A stretch of DNA of 64,000 bases from Rhizobium esperanzae. Its GTDB lineage: Bacteria; Pseudomonadota; Alphaproteobacteria; Rhizobiales; Rhizobiaceae. The translations under genes and the position numbers were made by a program. The stretch covers positions 62,001-126,000 of the forward strand of contig NZ_JACIFY010000014.1 in assembly GCF_014197615.1 (NCBI RefSeq), given 5' to 3'. The notes beneath the pieces are model-generated. The model had not been told where the DNA came from and searched no databases. It saw nothing but the letters and a program-made list of their open reading frames with translations. This document shows, in pieces, positions 18,506-28,127 of the stretch; the stretch's first letter is position 1, and every line of letters starts with the position of its first letter.

Positions 18506-19552
18506 TCAGAACAGCTTGTCCGGGATCCAGCTGGCGGTCGCCGCATCGCTCGTGCTGAAGGCGGGGATCTTGGCGGCCAGTTCCTCGATCGTCTTGACGC
18601 CGGCGGCGCGCAGGCTCTCCTGCGTCAGAAGCGTCGGTTTGACCGTGATCTGGCGAGGAACGGTCTGGCCGGCGATTTCGAGGGCGGCGGCGCGGATGGA
18701 GACGGCGCCGACCACGGCCGGATTGGTCGCGACGGTCGCGACCCACGGGCTGCCTTCTTCGGTGATTTCCTGGATGTCGGCCGTCGAGACATCGGCCGAA
18801 TAGATCTTGAGCTTTTTCGATATGCCGAGATCGTTGGCGGCGAGCTTCACGCCGCGGGCGAATTCGTCATAGGGGGCAAAGACGACTGAAATATCGGGAT
18901 TGGCGGTGAGCGCGGCCTTCGCCTGGTCGGCGGTCGAGGTCGCCGTCGTATCGCTGACATTGCCGAAGCGAGCCTTTTCGACCACGCCGGTATTTTCGGA
19001 CTTGAACTTGTCCCAGACTTCGTTGCGGCGGTCGAGCGGCGCAAAGCCAGCGACATAGACATAGCCGGCTTTGAAGTCCTTGCCGTTGTCCTTCACCGCC
19101 TGTTCGAGGGCCAATGACGCGAGTTCGTGGTCGCTCTGCTCCACCTGCGGGATCTTCGGATTGTTGAGGTTGACGTCGAAGGCCACGACCTTGATGCCCT
19201 TGTCGAGCGCCTGCTGGACGACATCGCCGAGCGATTCCGGCAGGCCATGGTCGATGACGATGCCGGAGACGCCGAGATTGATCGCCTGCAGGATCTGCTC
19301 CCGCTGCTCGGCAGCGTCCTGCCGGCCGGGGAAGACACGCAGGTCGATATCCAGCGCCTTGGCCTGGGCCTCGGCACCGGCCTGATAGGCCTGGAAGAAA
19401 TCACCGGCCGAGATGTAGCTGATCAGCGCCACCTTCACGCCACCCTTGTCGAAGGGAGCCGGCGCACCGGACAGGCCGTCGGCACTTGCCCCTTGAATGA
19501 AGATGAAGGGAATGACGGCGGCAGACAGTGCAAGCCGTGCGAGGGATTTCAT
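18506..19552 (-). CDS. substrate-binding protein of RbsB type (Peripla_BP_4)
   Basis: A 348-residue periplasmic protein with a Sec signal peptide (MKSLARLALSA ... GASA, cleavage about residue 24). The mature chain is a two-lobed ribose/galactose-type binding protein: VALISYISAGDFFQAY, IVIDHGLPESLGDVVQQAL, KVVAFDVNL, and the VFAPYDEFARGVKLA segment. The matching ATPase and permease are on the other strand starting at 19787, so the transporter is split between divergent units. RbsB-like proteins are usually for sugars, but the flavin monooxygenase neighbours make a non-sugar ligand possible. Confidence 0.88.
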   Translation of the reverse strand: MKSLARLALSAAVIPFIFIQGASADGLSGAPAPFDKGGVKVALISYISAGDFFQAYQAGAEAQAKALDIDLRVFPGRQDAAEQREQILQAINLGVSGIVIDHGLPESLGDVVQQALDKGIKVVAFDVNLNNPKIPQVEQSDHELASLALEQAVKDNGKDFKAGYVYVAGFAPLDRRNEVWDKFKSENTGVVEKARFGNVSDTTATSTADQAKAALTANPDISVVFAPYDEFARGVKLAANDLGISKKLKIYSADVSTADIQEITEEGSPWVATVATNPAVVGAVSIRAAALEIAGQTVPRQITVKPTLLTQESLRAAGVKTIEELAAKIPAFSTSDAATASWIPDKLF

Positions 19553-19620
19553 CGTCGTATTCCTTTAGCAATGAGGTGCGTCGTCTGACAGGACCGGCAG
19601 CCCCAGCGACGTGTCGGATT

Positions 19621-19640
19621 ATTTAGATATAATCTCTATG
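19621..19640. promoter_or_regulatory. shared motif upstream of divergent transport genes, copy 1
   Basis: ATTTAGATATAATCTCTATG in the 234-bp divergent region closely matches a sequence at 23791-23810 (TTTAGA, one-base gap, then CTAA-CTCTATG). It may be a promoter or a regulator site common to the cluster; there is no functional proof. Confidence 0.4.
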
Positions 19641-19786
19641 TTTTTAGTAGATTAAATGATCCGATTTTACCGGCTGCGGGAGATTCTTTGTTTCCCGCAG
19701 ACAGTTCGCAAGGGAAAGGCGTGCCTGGAGTTCGACCGCCCGGAGAGGGCACACTCCTGATACAAATGCAGCCCCGGACATGATCG

Positions 19787-21271
19787 ATGCCGCTTCTTCA
19801 GATTGAAAACATCACCCGCAGCTTCGGCTCGACACGGGCGCTTGCCGGTGCTGCTCTTTCGATGGAGCGTGGCGAGATCGTGGCGCTGATGGGGGCCAAC
19901 GGCGCGGGCAAATCGACGCTGGTCAAGATCCTGTCCGGCGTGCTTGCGGCCGATGGCGGCATGGTCAGTTTCGACGGCCGCCCCTTTGCGCCGCGCAGTC
20001 CGGCCGAAGCGGCAAAAGCCGGTGTCGTCACCGTGCATCAGTCGACCGATCTGGTCGGCACCGCCGGACTGACCGTCGCCGATGCCCTGCTTCTCAACCG
20101 GTTCGCCGATCGCAGCACGCCCTTCTTCGTCTCGCGTGCTGGCATTCGCCGTGCCGCACAGGCCATGCTCGATTCTGCCGGTTTCAGCCTGTCGCTCGAT
20201 CGTGATTTCGGCGAACTCACCAGCGCCGACCGGCAACTCGTGGCGATCGCCCGGGCGCTTGCCAACCGCGCCGACCTCCTCATCCTCGACGAGCCGACGG
20301 CGAGCCTTTCCGGAGAGGAAAGCCGCCGCCTCTTCGATATTCTGCTCAGGCTTCGCGAGCGGGGCCTGGCAATCCTCTATATCTCCCATCGCACAGCCGA
20401 TCTCGAAGCCATCGCCGACCGCGCGCTCGTCATGCGCGGCGGCCGTGTCGTCGGCACCTTCGCGCGGCCGATCGATTTTTCGGCCGCCATCGAGACGATG
20501 ATCGGCCGCAGGCTGGATGCGGCCCGGCCGGATGCCCGGCCGGCGACCGGACCTGCGATTTTCGAAATGCGCGATATCAGCCTGCTGCCCGAAAGTGCGA
20601 CCTTCGATCTGTCATTGCACGAAGGCGAGGTGGTGGCTGTGACCGGCGTGCTCGGCGCCGGCAAGAGCCGGCTGCTGCAGGCGATCTTCGGCGTGACGGC
20701 GCTTCGCCGTGGCGCGATGTTTCTCGATGGTCGTCCCTACCGGCCGAAAAACCCGGCCGAGGCGATCGCTGCGGGTGTCGCAATGGCGGCCGAAGACCGG
20801 CATCGTTCCTCGCTGATGCCGCCGGCATGGCCCGGCCATTCGCTGTCGGCGACGATCAGCCTGCCGCATCTCGGCAAATGGTATCCCCACGGTTTTCTCC
20901 TCGGCGGACGGGAGCGGCGCGAGGCCGAGCAGGCGATTGCCCGTTTCGGCATCAAGGCCGCCGGCCCGCTCGCTTCGATCTGGTCGCTGTCCGGCGGCAA
21001 CCAGCAGAAGGCGGTGATCGCCCGCTGGGAGGCGGAACCAAGCCGGCTGCTGCTGCTCGACGAACCGTTCCAGGGCGTCGATGTTGGCGCCCGCCATGAC
21101 ATCATCCGGGCAATCCGTTCCCGCACCGACCGGGCGACGCTGATCGCGACCTCCGATCCGGAGGAAGCCTACGAGGTGGCCGACCGCATCATGGTCATCG
21201 ACCGCCATGTGTTGGAACCCGCTGCAGGCGGCTTTGCCGCTCTTTCCGCCATTCAGGGAATTTCCGCATGA
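19787..21271 (+). CDS. ribose-type ABC transporter ATP-binding protein (two ABC domains)
   Basis: This 494-residue RbsA-like protein has two tandem ATPase domains. Domain 1 has Walker A GANGAGKST and Walker B LLILDEPTASLS, but its signature is degenerate (LTSADRQLVAIARAL). Domain 2 has an altered Walker A (GVLGAGKSRLLQ) and an intact signature LSGGNQQKAVIARW with LLLLDEPFQGVD. This asymmetry is normal for CUT2 ATPases. It overlaps the permease gene by ATGA. It would energise import together with the permease at 21268 and the binding protein encoded on the opposite strand. Confidence 0.93.
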   Translation: MPLLQIENITRSFGSTRALAGAALSMERGEIVALMGANGAGKSTLVKILSGVLAADGGMVSFDGRPFAPRSPAEAAKAGVVTVHQSTDLVGTAGLTVADALLLNRFADRSTPFFVSRAGIRRAAQAMLDSAGFSLSLDRDFGELTSADRQLVAIARALANRADLLILDEPTASLSGEESRRLFDILLRLRERGLAILYISHRTADLEAIADRALVMRGGRVVGTFARPIDFSAAIETMIGRRLDAARPDARPATGPAIFEMRDISLLPESATFDLSLHEGEVVAVTGVLGAGKSRLLQAIFGVTALRRGAMFLDGRPYRPKNPAEAIAAGVAMAAEDRHRSSLMPPAWPGHSLSATISLPHLGKWYPHGFLLGGRERREAEQAIARFGIKAAGPLASIWSLSGGNQQKAVIARWEAEPSRLLLLDEPFQGVDVGARHDIIRAIRSRTDRATLIATSDPEEAYEVADRIMVIDRHVLEPAAGGFAALSAIQGISA

Positions 21272-22329
21272 CGACGATCGACAACGACACTCTTGCCCAG
21301 GCACGCACGCGGGCAAAGACGCCGCCCGAAGCCGAGAGCGGCCGCCTCGCTGCTCTCGGGGCCTTGCTGCGGGCGGGCGCTGTGTTCATTCTGCTTGCGG
21401 CTCTCGTCGTCGGCTTCACCATCGCCGAGCCCGCCTTCATCAATATCGCCAATCTGATGAGCATCCTGCAGGCGGTGTCCGTGGTCGCCATCCTTGGGGC
21501 CGGCGTCACTGTCACCCTTGCTGTCGGCGGCTTCGACCTGTCGATCGGCGCAGTCGCCGCATCAAGCGTCATGGCGGCAAGCTACGCGATGATCGTCTGG
21601 CAGTTCGACGTCTACACGACGGTGCCGCTGGTGCTGGCCTTCGGCGCCCTGGTCGGGCTCGTCAACGCCTTCCTCATCGTGCGCTTGAGAGTGCCCGATC
21701 TCTTGGCGACGCTGGCGATGATGTTCCTGCTTTCCGGCCTGCAGCTGATCCCGACGGCCGGCCGGTCGATTTCAGCAGGCCTCACCTTGCCCGACGGCAC
21801 GAAGGCGACCGGGGCCTATGACCCGGCCTTCCTGCTGATCGGCCGCTACAGCATCCTCGGCACCCTTCCCGTTTCCGTGGTGCTGATGGCGACGGTCGCC
21901 GTTGCGCTCTTCGTGCTCACCGAACGCACCCGCATCGGCCGGCTGCTGTTTGCGACCGGCGGCAACGAGGTCGCCGCCCGGCTTGCCGGCGCCTCGACCG
22001 TCAGGCTGAAGACCCTCGCCTATGTCCTGTCGGGCACGCTGGCCTCGCTCGGCGGCATCGTCATTGCCGCCCGTGTCGGGCGCGGCGACATTTCCTCCGG
22101 TGGCTCGCTGCTGATGGATTCGGTCGCCGCCGCGCTGATCGGCTTTGCCGTTCTCAATCTGCGCCGTCCGAACGTGCTCGGCACCATCGCCGGCGCCGTC
22201 TTCGTCGGCGTGCTCCTGAACGGCCTCACCATGCTGAACGCCCCCTACTACACCCAGGATTTCGTCAAGGGCGCCGTGCTCGTCGGAGCTTTGGCCCTGA
22301 CCTACGGCCTCGGCCGCAGCAATCCTTAA
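21268..22329 (+). CDS. ribose-type ABC transporter permease (RbsC family)
   Basis: A 353-residue CUT2 permease with a hydrophilic N-terminus of about 35 residues, then eight or more hydrophobic segments. Typical RbsC sequences include VGGFDLSIGAVAA, LIVRLRVPDLLATLAMMF, GGNEVAARLAGASTVRLK and GRGDISSGGSLLMDSVAAALIG. It is translationally coupled to the ATPase gene. It probably pairs as a homodimer with the dual-domain ATPase. Confidence 0.94.
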   Translation: MTTIDNDTLAQARTRAKTPPEAESGRLAALGALLRAGAVFILLAALVVGFTIAEPAFINIANLMSILQAVSVVAILGAGVTVTLAVGGFDLSIGAVAASSVMAASYAMIVWQFDVYTTVPLVLAFGALVGLVNAFLIVRLRVPDLLATLAMMFLLSGLQLIPTAGRSISAGLTLPDGTKATGAYDPAFLLIGRYSILGTLPVSVVLMATVAVALFVLTERTRIGRLLFATGGNEVAARLAGASTVRLKTLAYVLSGTLASLGGIVIAARVGRGDISSGGSLLMDSVAAALIGFAVLNLRRPNVLGTIAGAVFVGVLLNGLTMLNAPYYTQDFVKGAVLVGALALTYGLGRSNP

Positions 22330-22347
22330 ATTCCAAGGAAGAAAGAC

Positions 22348-23745
22348 ATGACCCGCCAAATCAGGCTGAACGCCTTCGACATGAATTGCGTCGGACACCA
22401 GTCGCCGGGGCTCTGGCGCCATCCGCGCGACAAGTCCTGGACCTACAAGGATCTCGACTACTGGGTGCATCTGGCAAAGACGCTGGAACGCGGCAAGTTC
22501 GACGGGCTGTTCATCGCCGACGTGCTCGGCGTCTACGATGTGCTGAACGGCAATGTCGATGCGGCCCTTCGCCATTCGGCGCAGGTGCCGGTCAACGATC
22601 CGCTGCAGCTCATCCCGACCATGGCCTATGCGACCGAGCATCTCGGTTTCGGCCTGACGGCATCGCTCTCCTTCGAGCATCCCTATACCTTCGCACGCCG
22701 CATCTCGACGCTCGACCACCTGACCAAGGGGCGCGTCGGCTGGAATATCGTCACCTCCTATCTCAACAGCGGTGCGCTGAATATCGGCCAGCCGGCGCAG
22801 ACGAAGCATGACGACCGCTACGATCTCGCCGAAGAATATCTCGAGGTCTGCTACAAGCTCTGGGAGGGCAGCTGGGAGGATGGCGCCGTCGTCCGCGACC
22901 GGGAAGCCGGCATCTTCACTCACCCCGACAAGGTTCATCCGATCGGTCATTCCGGCAGACATTTCAACGTGCCCGGCATCCATTTGAGCGAGCCGTCGCC
23001 GCAACGTACGCCGGTGCTCTACCAGGCCGGCGCCTCCAGCCGCGGCAAGGATTTCGCCGGCGCCCATGCCGAATGCATCTTCGTCGCCTCGCCGTCAAAG
23101 GCCGTGCTGAAACGTTACGTCGCCAATGTTCGCGAGGCCGCCGAGCGCGCCGGCCGCAACCCGCGGGAAATCCTCGCCTTCAACCTGCAGACCGTTGTTC
23201 TCGGCGAGACGGATGCGGAGGCACAGCGCAAGTTCAAGGAATACCGCAAATACGCCTCTTTCGAGGGTGCACTGACGCTGATCTCCGGCTGGACCGGCAT
23301 CGATTTCGGTCAGTTCGGCCCGGACGAGGTGCTGCGCCACCGTCATACCAATGCCGTGCAATCGGCCGTGGAGACCTTCACGACCATCGATCCGACCAAG
23401 GAATGGACGGTGCGCGAAATGGCCGACTGGGTCGGCGTCGGCGGGTTTGGCCCGGTTTTCGTCGGCTCGCCGCAGACCGTCGCCGATCTGATGCAGGAAT
23501 GGGTCGAAGACACCGATGTCGACGGCTTCAACCTTGCCTATGCCGTGACGCCCGAGAGTTTCGAGGATGCGGTCGATCTGCTGGTGCCGGAATTGCAGAA
23601 ACGCGGCGTCTACAAGACGGAATATGCCAAGGGAACGCTGCGTGAAAAGCTTGGGGGCGCCGGGCCGCGTCTCGTCGCCCCGCATCCGGGTGCGGCCTAT
23701 CGCGATCTCTTCAAAGAGCCCACCCGTTTTGCGGCCAATGGTTGA
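22348..23745 (+). CDS. LLM-class flavin monooxygenase, NtaA/SnaA/DszA family
   Basis: A 465-residue luciferase-like FMNH2-dependent monooxygenase. The start (RLNAFDMNCVGHQSPGLWRHP), the LGFGLTASLSFEHPYTFARR segment, the GRVGWNIVTSYL strand, and the GASSRGKDFAGAHAECIFV motif are hallmarks of the NtaA/SnaA/DszA/YxeK family. Known members act on nitrilotriacetate, pristinamycin, dibenzothiophene sulfone and S-modified cysteines. A separate flavin reductase is needed and none is seen in the window. An AAGGAAG site precedes the ATG. The gene follows the RbsC-like permease by 18 bp and precedes the peptide-type transporter. Confidence 0.93.
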   Translation: MTRQIRLNAFDMNCVGHQSPGLWRHPRDKSWTYKDLDYWVHLAKTLERGKFDGLFIADVLGVYDVLNGNVDAALRHSAQVPVNDPLQLIPTMAYATEHLGFGLTASLSFEHPYTFARRISTLDHLTKGRVGWNIVTSYLNSGALNIGQPAQTKHDDRYDLAEEYLEVCYKLWEGSWEDGAVVRDREAGIFTHPDKVHPIGHSGRHFNVPGIHLSEPSPQRTPVLYQAGASSRGKDFAGAHAECIFVASPSKAVLKRYVANVREAAERAGRNPREILAFNLQTVVLGETDAEAQRKFKEYRKYASFEGALTLISGWTGIDFGQFGPDEVLRHRHTNAVQSAVETFTTIDPTKEWTVREMADWVGVGGFGPVFVGSPQTVADLMQEWVEDTDVDGFNLAYAVTPESFEDAVDLLVPELQKRGVYKTEYAKGTLREKLGGAGPRLVAPHPGAAYRDLFKEPTRFAANG

Positions 23746-23790
23746 ACGAATAATGGCTGGGTGACAAAAAATGTCTCGCGATGTCCGAGG

Positions 23791-23810
23791 TTTAGAGTCT
23801 AACCTCTATG
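23791..23810. promoter_or_regulatory. shared motif upstream of the peptide-type ABC operon, copy 2
   Basis: TTTAGAGTCTAACCTCTATG lies 59 bp before the binding-protein start. The bases from 23788 to 23806 also form an imperfect inverted repeat (GAGGTTTAGA / TCTAACCTC). It resembles the motif at 19621-19640. Confidence 0.4.
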
Positions 23811-23868
23811 ACAATCGATATTTCGCCCTGAATATGGGCGCTCGGAATTCGATCGATCAGGAGGGGTC

Positions 23869-25479
23869 ATGACCGTACCATCTATCTCGCGGCGCACACT
23901 GATGAAGGGCACCGCCCTGCTCCTCGCTTCGACGGCGCTGGCCAGGCAAGCTCTTGCTCAGGATGTGCCAAAGGGTGGTCGACTGGTCGTAGCTTCCGAT
24001 TCTGAGCCGAAAAACCTCAATCCCGCCATCGTCGCCTCGAACGGCGTTTTCTTCATCGCCAGCAAGGTGATCGAACCGTTGGCCGAAGCCTCGTTCGACG
24101 GCAAGGACGGGCTTGCGCCGCGTCTTGCCACCTCCTGGGAGGGCTCGCCCGACGGCCTCTCCGTCACTTTCAAGCTGCGCGACGGCGTCACCTGGCACGA
24201 CGGCAAGCCGTTCACCTCGGTCGATGTCGCCTTTTCCGCCCTCAATATCTGGAAGCCGCTGCAGAATCTCGGCCGCCTGGTCTTTGCCAATCTCGAAGCC
24301 GTCGATACCCCCGACGATTACACTGCCGTCTTCCGCTTCTCCAAGCCGACGCCGTTCCAGCTCATCCGCAATGCCCTGCCCGTCGTCACCAGCGTCGTCG
24401 CCAAGCACATCTTCGACGGCAGCGATATCGCCACCAATCCGGCCAACAACACGCTCGTCGGCACCGGCCCCTTTACCTTCGCCGAATACAAGCCCGGCGA
24501 ATATTACCGGCTGGCGCGCAATGAGAATTACTGGGGCAAGGATCAGCCGAAGCTCGACGAGATCGTCTTCCGCGTGCTGCCCGACCGCGCGTCGGCGGGC
24601 GCGGCACTCGAAGCCGACGAAATCCAGCTTGCCGCCTTCTCGGCGGTGCCGCTCGCCGATCTCGACCGCATCTCCAAGGTCGAGGGCATCAAAGTGATCT
24701 CCAAGGGTTATGAGGCCTTGACCTACCAGCTCGTCGTCGAGATCAATCACCGCCGCAAGGAGCTCGCCGACCTCCGGGTCCGCCAGGCGATCGCGCAGGC
24801 GATCGACAAGAAATTCGTGGTCGACACGATTTTCCTCGGCTACGCTGCGGCTTCGACCGGTCCGGTGCCGAAGAACGCGCCGGAGTTCTATACCTCAGAT
24901 GTAGCGGCCTATGAATTCGACCCTGCTGCGGCCAACGATATTCTCGACAAGGCAGGGTACAAGCAAGGCGCGGACGGCAACCGCTTCAAGCTGAAGCTGC
25001 GCCCCGCGCCCTATTTCAACGAGACGCGGCAGTTCGGCGACTATCTTCGCCAGGCGCTCGCCGTGATCGGCATCGATGCGGAGATCGTCAATGCCGATGC
25101 GGCCGCGCATCAGAAGGCTGTTTATACCGACCACGATTTCGATCTCGCGGTCGGCCCGCCGGTTTTCCGCGGCGATCCGGCAATCTCCACCACCATTCTC
25201 GTTCAATCCGGCACTCCTGCTGGCGTGCCCTTCTCCAACCAGGGCGGCTACGTCAATCCGGAGCTCGACAAGATCATCAAACAGGCCTCCGAGACTGTCG
25301 ATACGGCGGCCCGCACCGATCTCTACCGCAAGTTCCAGCAGCTCGTCGTCGCCGATCTGCCGCTGATCAACGTCGCGGAATGGGGCTTTATCACCGTCGC
25401 GCGCGACACCGTGCTCAACGTCTCCGACAATCCGCGCTGGGCCGTCTCGAACTGGGGCGATACCGTGCTGCAGTCGTGA
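23869..25479 (+). CDS. peptide/nickel-type ABC transporter substrate-binding protein (SBP family 5)
   Basis: A 536-residue periplasmic protein. The N-terminus contains the Tat-like motif SRRTLMKG, a hydrophobic core and an ALA cleavage region at about residues 27-31. Family-5 signatures are visible: LVVASDSEPKNLNPA, LAPRLATSWEGSPDGLSVTFKLRDGVTWHDGKPF, VGTGPFTFAEYKPGEYY and the RQAIAQAIDK stretch. The ATG follows a strong AGGAGG site. It heads a Dpp-like system. With monooxygenases nearby, the ligand could be a modified amino acid or small peptide-like organosulfur compound; this is inference. Confidence 0.92.
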   Translation: MTVPSISRRTLMKGTALLLASTALARQALAQDVPKGGRLVVASDSEPKNLNPAIVASNGVFFIASKVIEPLAEASFDGKDGLAPRLATSWEGSPDGLSVTFKLRDGVTWHDGKPFTSVDVAFSALNIWKPLQNLGRLVFANLEAVDTPDDYTAVFRFSKPTPFQLIRNALPVVTSVVAKHIFDGSDIATNPANNTLVGTGPFTFAEYKPGEYYRLARNENYWGKDQPKLDEIVFRVLPDRASAGAALEADEIQLAAFSAVPLADLDRISKVEGIKVISKGYEALTYQLVVEINHRRKELADLRVRQAIAQAIDKKFVVDTIFLGYAAASTGPVPKNAPEFYTSDVAAYEFDPAAANDILDKAGYKQGADGNRFKLKLRPAPYFNETRQFGDYLRQALAVIGIDAEIVNADAAAHQKAVYTDHDFDLAVGPPVFRGDPAISTTILVQSGTPAGVPFSNQGGYVNPELDKIIKQASETVDTAARTDLYRKFQQLVVADLPLINVAEWGFITVARDTVLNVSDNPRWAVSNWGDTVLQS

Positions 25480-25519
25480 TAGGATTGGCGGCAATTCTCT
25501 TCCAGAGGCCCTGTCCGGC

Positions 25520-26509
25520 GTGAAACGTGCAATCATCCTCCTGAGGCGCAGGGCGATCAGCGCCATTCCGGTGCTGCTGATCGTGGTGATCTTCACCTTT
25601 TTCCTGCTCGAATCCGCCTCGGGCGATGCCGTCGACGCCTATCTCGGCTCGATCGGCGGCGGCGATGCAGCACTGAGGCAGTCGCTGCGTGAGAGTTATG
25701 GCCTCGACCAGTCGATGCTTGCGCGCCTCTGGCTCTATCTCTCCTCGCTGGCCCGGTTCGATCTCGGCTGGTCAGTCGCCTTCAACCGGCCGGTCGGCGA
25801 ACTGATCGCCGAACGCCTGCCCAACACGCTGCTGCTGATGGGAAGCGCCACGGCGCTTTCCTTCGGCCTCGGCTCGGCCCTCGGCATCCTTGCCGGCGCG
25901 CGGCCGGGCAGTTTGCGGGACCGGCTGCTGTCGATCGGTTCGCTTGTTGTTTATGCCATTCCGAGCTTCTGGCTTGGCCTGGTCTTGGGCATCGCCTTTT
26001 CGGTGAAGCTGCGCTGGTTTCCGATCGCCGGCATCGAGACGATTGCGTCCGGCAAGACGGGCCTCACTCGGGTGCTTGATATTGCCGATCATCTGGTTCT
26101 ACCGGTCGGCGCGCTGGCCTTGATCTATCTCGCCCTGTTCCTGCGGGTGATGCGCGCCGGCATGACCGAGGCCTGGAAACTGGATTTCGTGCTCTTCGCC
26201 CGCGCCAAAGGCCTGTCGCGCAGCCGCATCGTGCTCCGCCACGTGGCGCGCAATGCGCTGCTGCCGCTCGTCACCATGCTCGGGCTGCAATCGGCCGCCA
26301 TGCTTGGCGGCAGCGTGGTGATCGAGAGTGTCTTTGCCATTCCCGGTTTCGGGCGCTTAGCGCAGGAGGCGGTCAGCGGCCGCGACGCGCCGCTGTTGAT
26401 GGGCATTATCGTCACCAGCGCCGTCCTCGTCATTTCGGTCAATTTCCTCGTCGATCTCGTCTATGCCGCGCTCGACCCGCGCATCGGCGCTTCGGAGGGC
26501 GGCGCATGA
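25520..26509 (+). CDS. ABC transporter permease, DppB type
   Basis: A 329-residue permease starting with GTG at 25520. It has an N-terminal membrane segment, a periplasmic region, and then five more segments. The conserved DppB features include SYGLDQSMLARLWLYL, FDLGWSVAFNRPV, and the C-terminal VIESVFAIPGFGRLAQEAV. Overlap by ATGA with the next permease gene shows it is in the operon. Confidence 0.93.
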   Translation: MKRAIILLRRRAISAIPVLLIVVIFTFFLLESASGDAVDAYLGSIGGGDAALRQSLRESYGLDQSMLARLWLYLSSLARFDLGWSVAFNRPVGELIAERLPNTLLLMGSATALSFGLGSALGILAGARPGSLRDRLLSIGSLVVYAIPSFWLGLVLGIAFSVKLRWFPIAGIETIASGKTGLTRVLDIADHLVLPVGALALIYLALFLRVMRAGMTEAWKLDFVLFARAKGLSRSRIVLRHVARNALLPLVTMLGLQSAAMLGGSVVIESVFAIPGFGRLAQEAVSGRDAPLLMGIIVTSAVLVISVNFLVDLVYAALDPRIGASEGGA

Positions 26510-27339
26510 GCCGTTTCCGGCGCCTCCTCAGCACGCCGGAAGGCGTGGCCGGGCTTGCGATCCTTGTTGTTCTGCTTCTGGCCGGGCTCTTCGCTCCCAT
26601 CATCTCGCCGGGCGATCCGCTGAGGATTGCCGGCCGGGCGCTGCTTGCGCCATTCACCGACCCGGCTTTTCCACTCGGGACGGATCGCTTGGGCCGCGAC
26701 GTGCTCGCGGGGCTTGTTTACGGCGCGCGTACCTCGCTTGCCGTCGGCCTTGCTGCGGCCTTTTCGGCCATGATCCTCGGGCTTTGCGTCGGCATGGCGG
26801 CGGGTTTTGCCGGCGGGATCGTCGACGAGGCGCTGATGCGGGTGGTCGATGCCTTCCAGATCATGCCGGGTTTCCTGCTGGCGCTCGCCTTCGTCAGCAC
26901 CATCGGTGTTTCGACGCCTGTCATCGTTCTTGCCATCGCGCTCGGCGCCTGGGCCGATCCGGCGCGGCTGACGCGGGCGCAGGTGCTGGCGATCCGCGAG
27001 CAGGATTACGTCGCCTCGGCAAGGGTGATCGGCATGCATCCTGTGGAGATCGCCTTTCGGGAAATCTTGCCGAACGCGCTGCCGCCAGTGCTGGCGCTGT
27101 CCGCCACTATCGTCGCCGGTGCGATCCTCACTGAGGCAGCACTTTCCTTTCTGGGCCTCGGCAATCCGAATATCGCCACCTGGGGCTCGATGATTGCCGA
27201 GGGACGCAGCGTCTTGCGATCGGCCGCCTACCTCTCCGTCATCCCGGGTGCCGCACTTGCCGTAACCGTGCTCGGCGTCCATCTCTTCAGCGAGGGTCTC
27301 GGCAAGGCGTTTGGCGATGACGGCGGGAGGCCGGCATGA
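26506..27339 (+). CDS. ABC transporter permease, DppC type
   Basis: A 277-residue DppC-like permease: TDRLGRDVLAGLVYGARTSLAVGL near residues 60-85, the VRE-type loop ASARVIGMHPVEIAFREILPNAL, and the C-terminal ALSFLGLGNPNIATWGSMI stretch are all diagnostic. It overlaps both neighbours by four bases (ATGA), so the transporter genes are tightly coupled. Confidence 0.94.
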   Translation: MSRFRRLLSTPEGVAGLAILVVLLLAGLFAPIISPGDPLRIAGRALLAPFTDPAFPLGTDRLGRDVLAGLVYGARTSLAVGLAAAFSAMILGLCVGMAAGFAGGIVDEALMRVVDAFQIMPGFLLALAFVSTIGVSTPVIVLAIALGAWADPARLTRAQVLAIREQDYVASARVIGMHPVEIAFREILPNALPPVLALSATIVAGAILTEAALSFLGLGNPNIATWGSMIAEGRSVLRSAAYLSVIPGAALAVTVLGVHLFSEGLGKAFGDDGGRPA

Positions 27340-28127
27340 GCGGCATTTTTTGCAGCATCCGGCAGCTTTCGGTCGCCTATACCAGCGGCAACGCTGTCGC
27401 CGCGCTCGACCGCGTCGATCTCGATATCGCTGCCGGTGAAAGGCTGGCGATCATCGGCGAAAGCGGCTCCGGCAAGAGCACGCTCGCCCGGGCGCTCGCC
27501 GGTCTGCTGCCTGATGGAGCCAAAGTCGGTGGCGAGATGCACTGGCCCGCACTTGGCCATCCGCCTCGGCCGGGCCGCGATTTCTGCTTCGTCTTCCAGG
27601 ACCCCGGCACGAGCCTCAATCCGGTGCTGACGATCGGCGAGCAGATCGCCGAGGGCGCCAGGCGCCATCTCGGGCTTAGCTGGAAACAGGCCTCCATCAG
27701 GGCCGAGGGATTGCTCGAACGGGTGCGGATGCCGGAGCCCGGCAAGGTGATGCGAGCCTTTCCGCACCAGCTTTCCGGCGGTCAGCGCCAGCGCGTGGCG
27801 ATCGCGGCGGCAATTGCTGCAAGGCCGGCGCTGCTGATCGCCGATGAGGCGACCAGCGCACTTGACGTCGTGGTCCAGGCCGAGATCGTCCGCCTGCTCG
27901 ACGGGTTGGTGCGCGAGGACGGCATGACGCTGCTTTTCATCACCCACGACATCGCGCTTGCCTCCGGCTTCGTCGACCGGATCGCCGTCTTCCGCGATGG
28001 GCGCCTCATCGAGGCAGGCCCCGTCCGTTCGGTGCTTTCGGCACCGAAAAGTGACTATACCGCGTCTCTCATCGCCAGCCATCGCGACCTCGCCACGCCG
28101 CCGCTGATCGCGCAGGCGTCCCCATGA
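27336..28127 (+). CDS. oligopeptide-type ABC transporter ATP-binding protein (DppD-like)
   Basis: A 263-residue ATPase with Walker A GESGSGKST, Q-loop VFQDPGTSLNPVL, signature LSGGQRQRVAIAAAIAAR, Walker B LLIADEATSALD and switch histidine FITHDIAL. It is shorter at the C-terminus than the classical DppD and lacks the long cysteine-rich extension that binds an iron-sulfur cluster in some members. It pairs with the next ATPase to form a heterodimer. Confidence 0.92.
   Translation: MSGIFCSIRQLSVAYTSGNAVAALDRVDLDIAAGERLAIIGESGSGKSTLARALAGLLPDGAKVGGEMHWPALGHPPRPGRDFCFVFQDPGTSLNPVLTIGEQIAEGARRHLGLSWKQASIRAEGLLERVRMPEPGKVMRAFPHQLSGGQRQRVAIAAAIAARPALLIADEATSALDVVVQAEIVRLLDGLVREDGMTLLFITHDIALASGFVDRIAVFRDGRLIEAGPVRSVLSAPKSDYTASLIASHRDLATPPLIAQASP

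Noticed and set aside
17220..18746. 508-residue version of the second SfnB-type protein
   Set aside because: The extra 106 residues overlap the binding-protein gene in another frame, and a good ATG with ribosome site exists at 18428.
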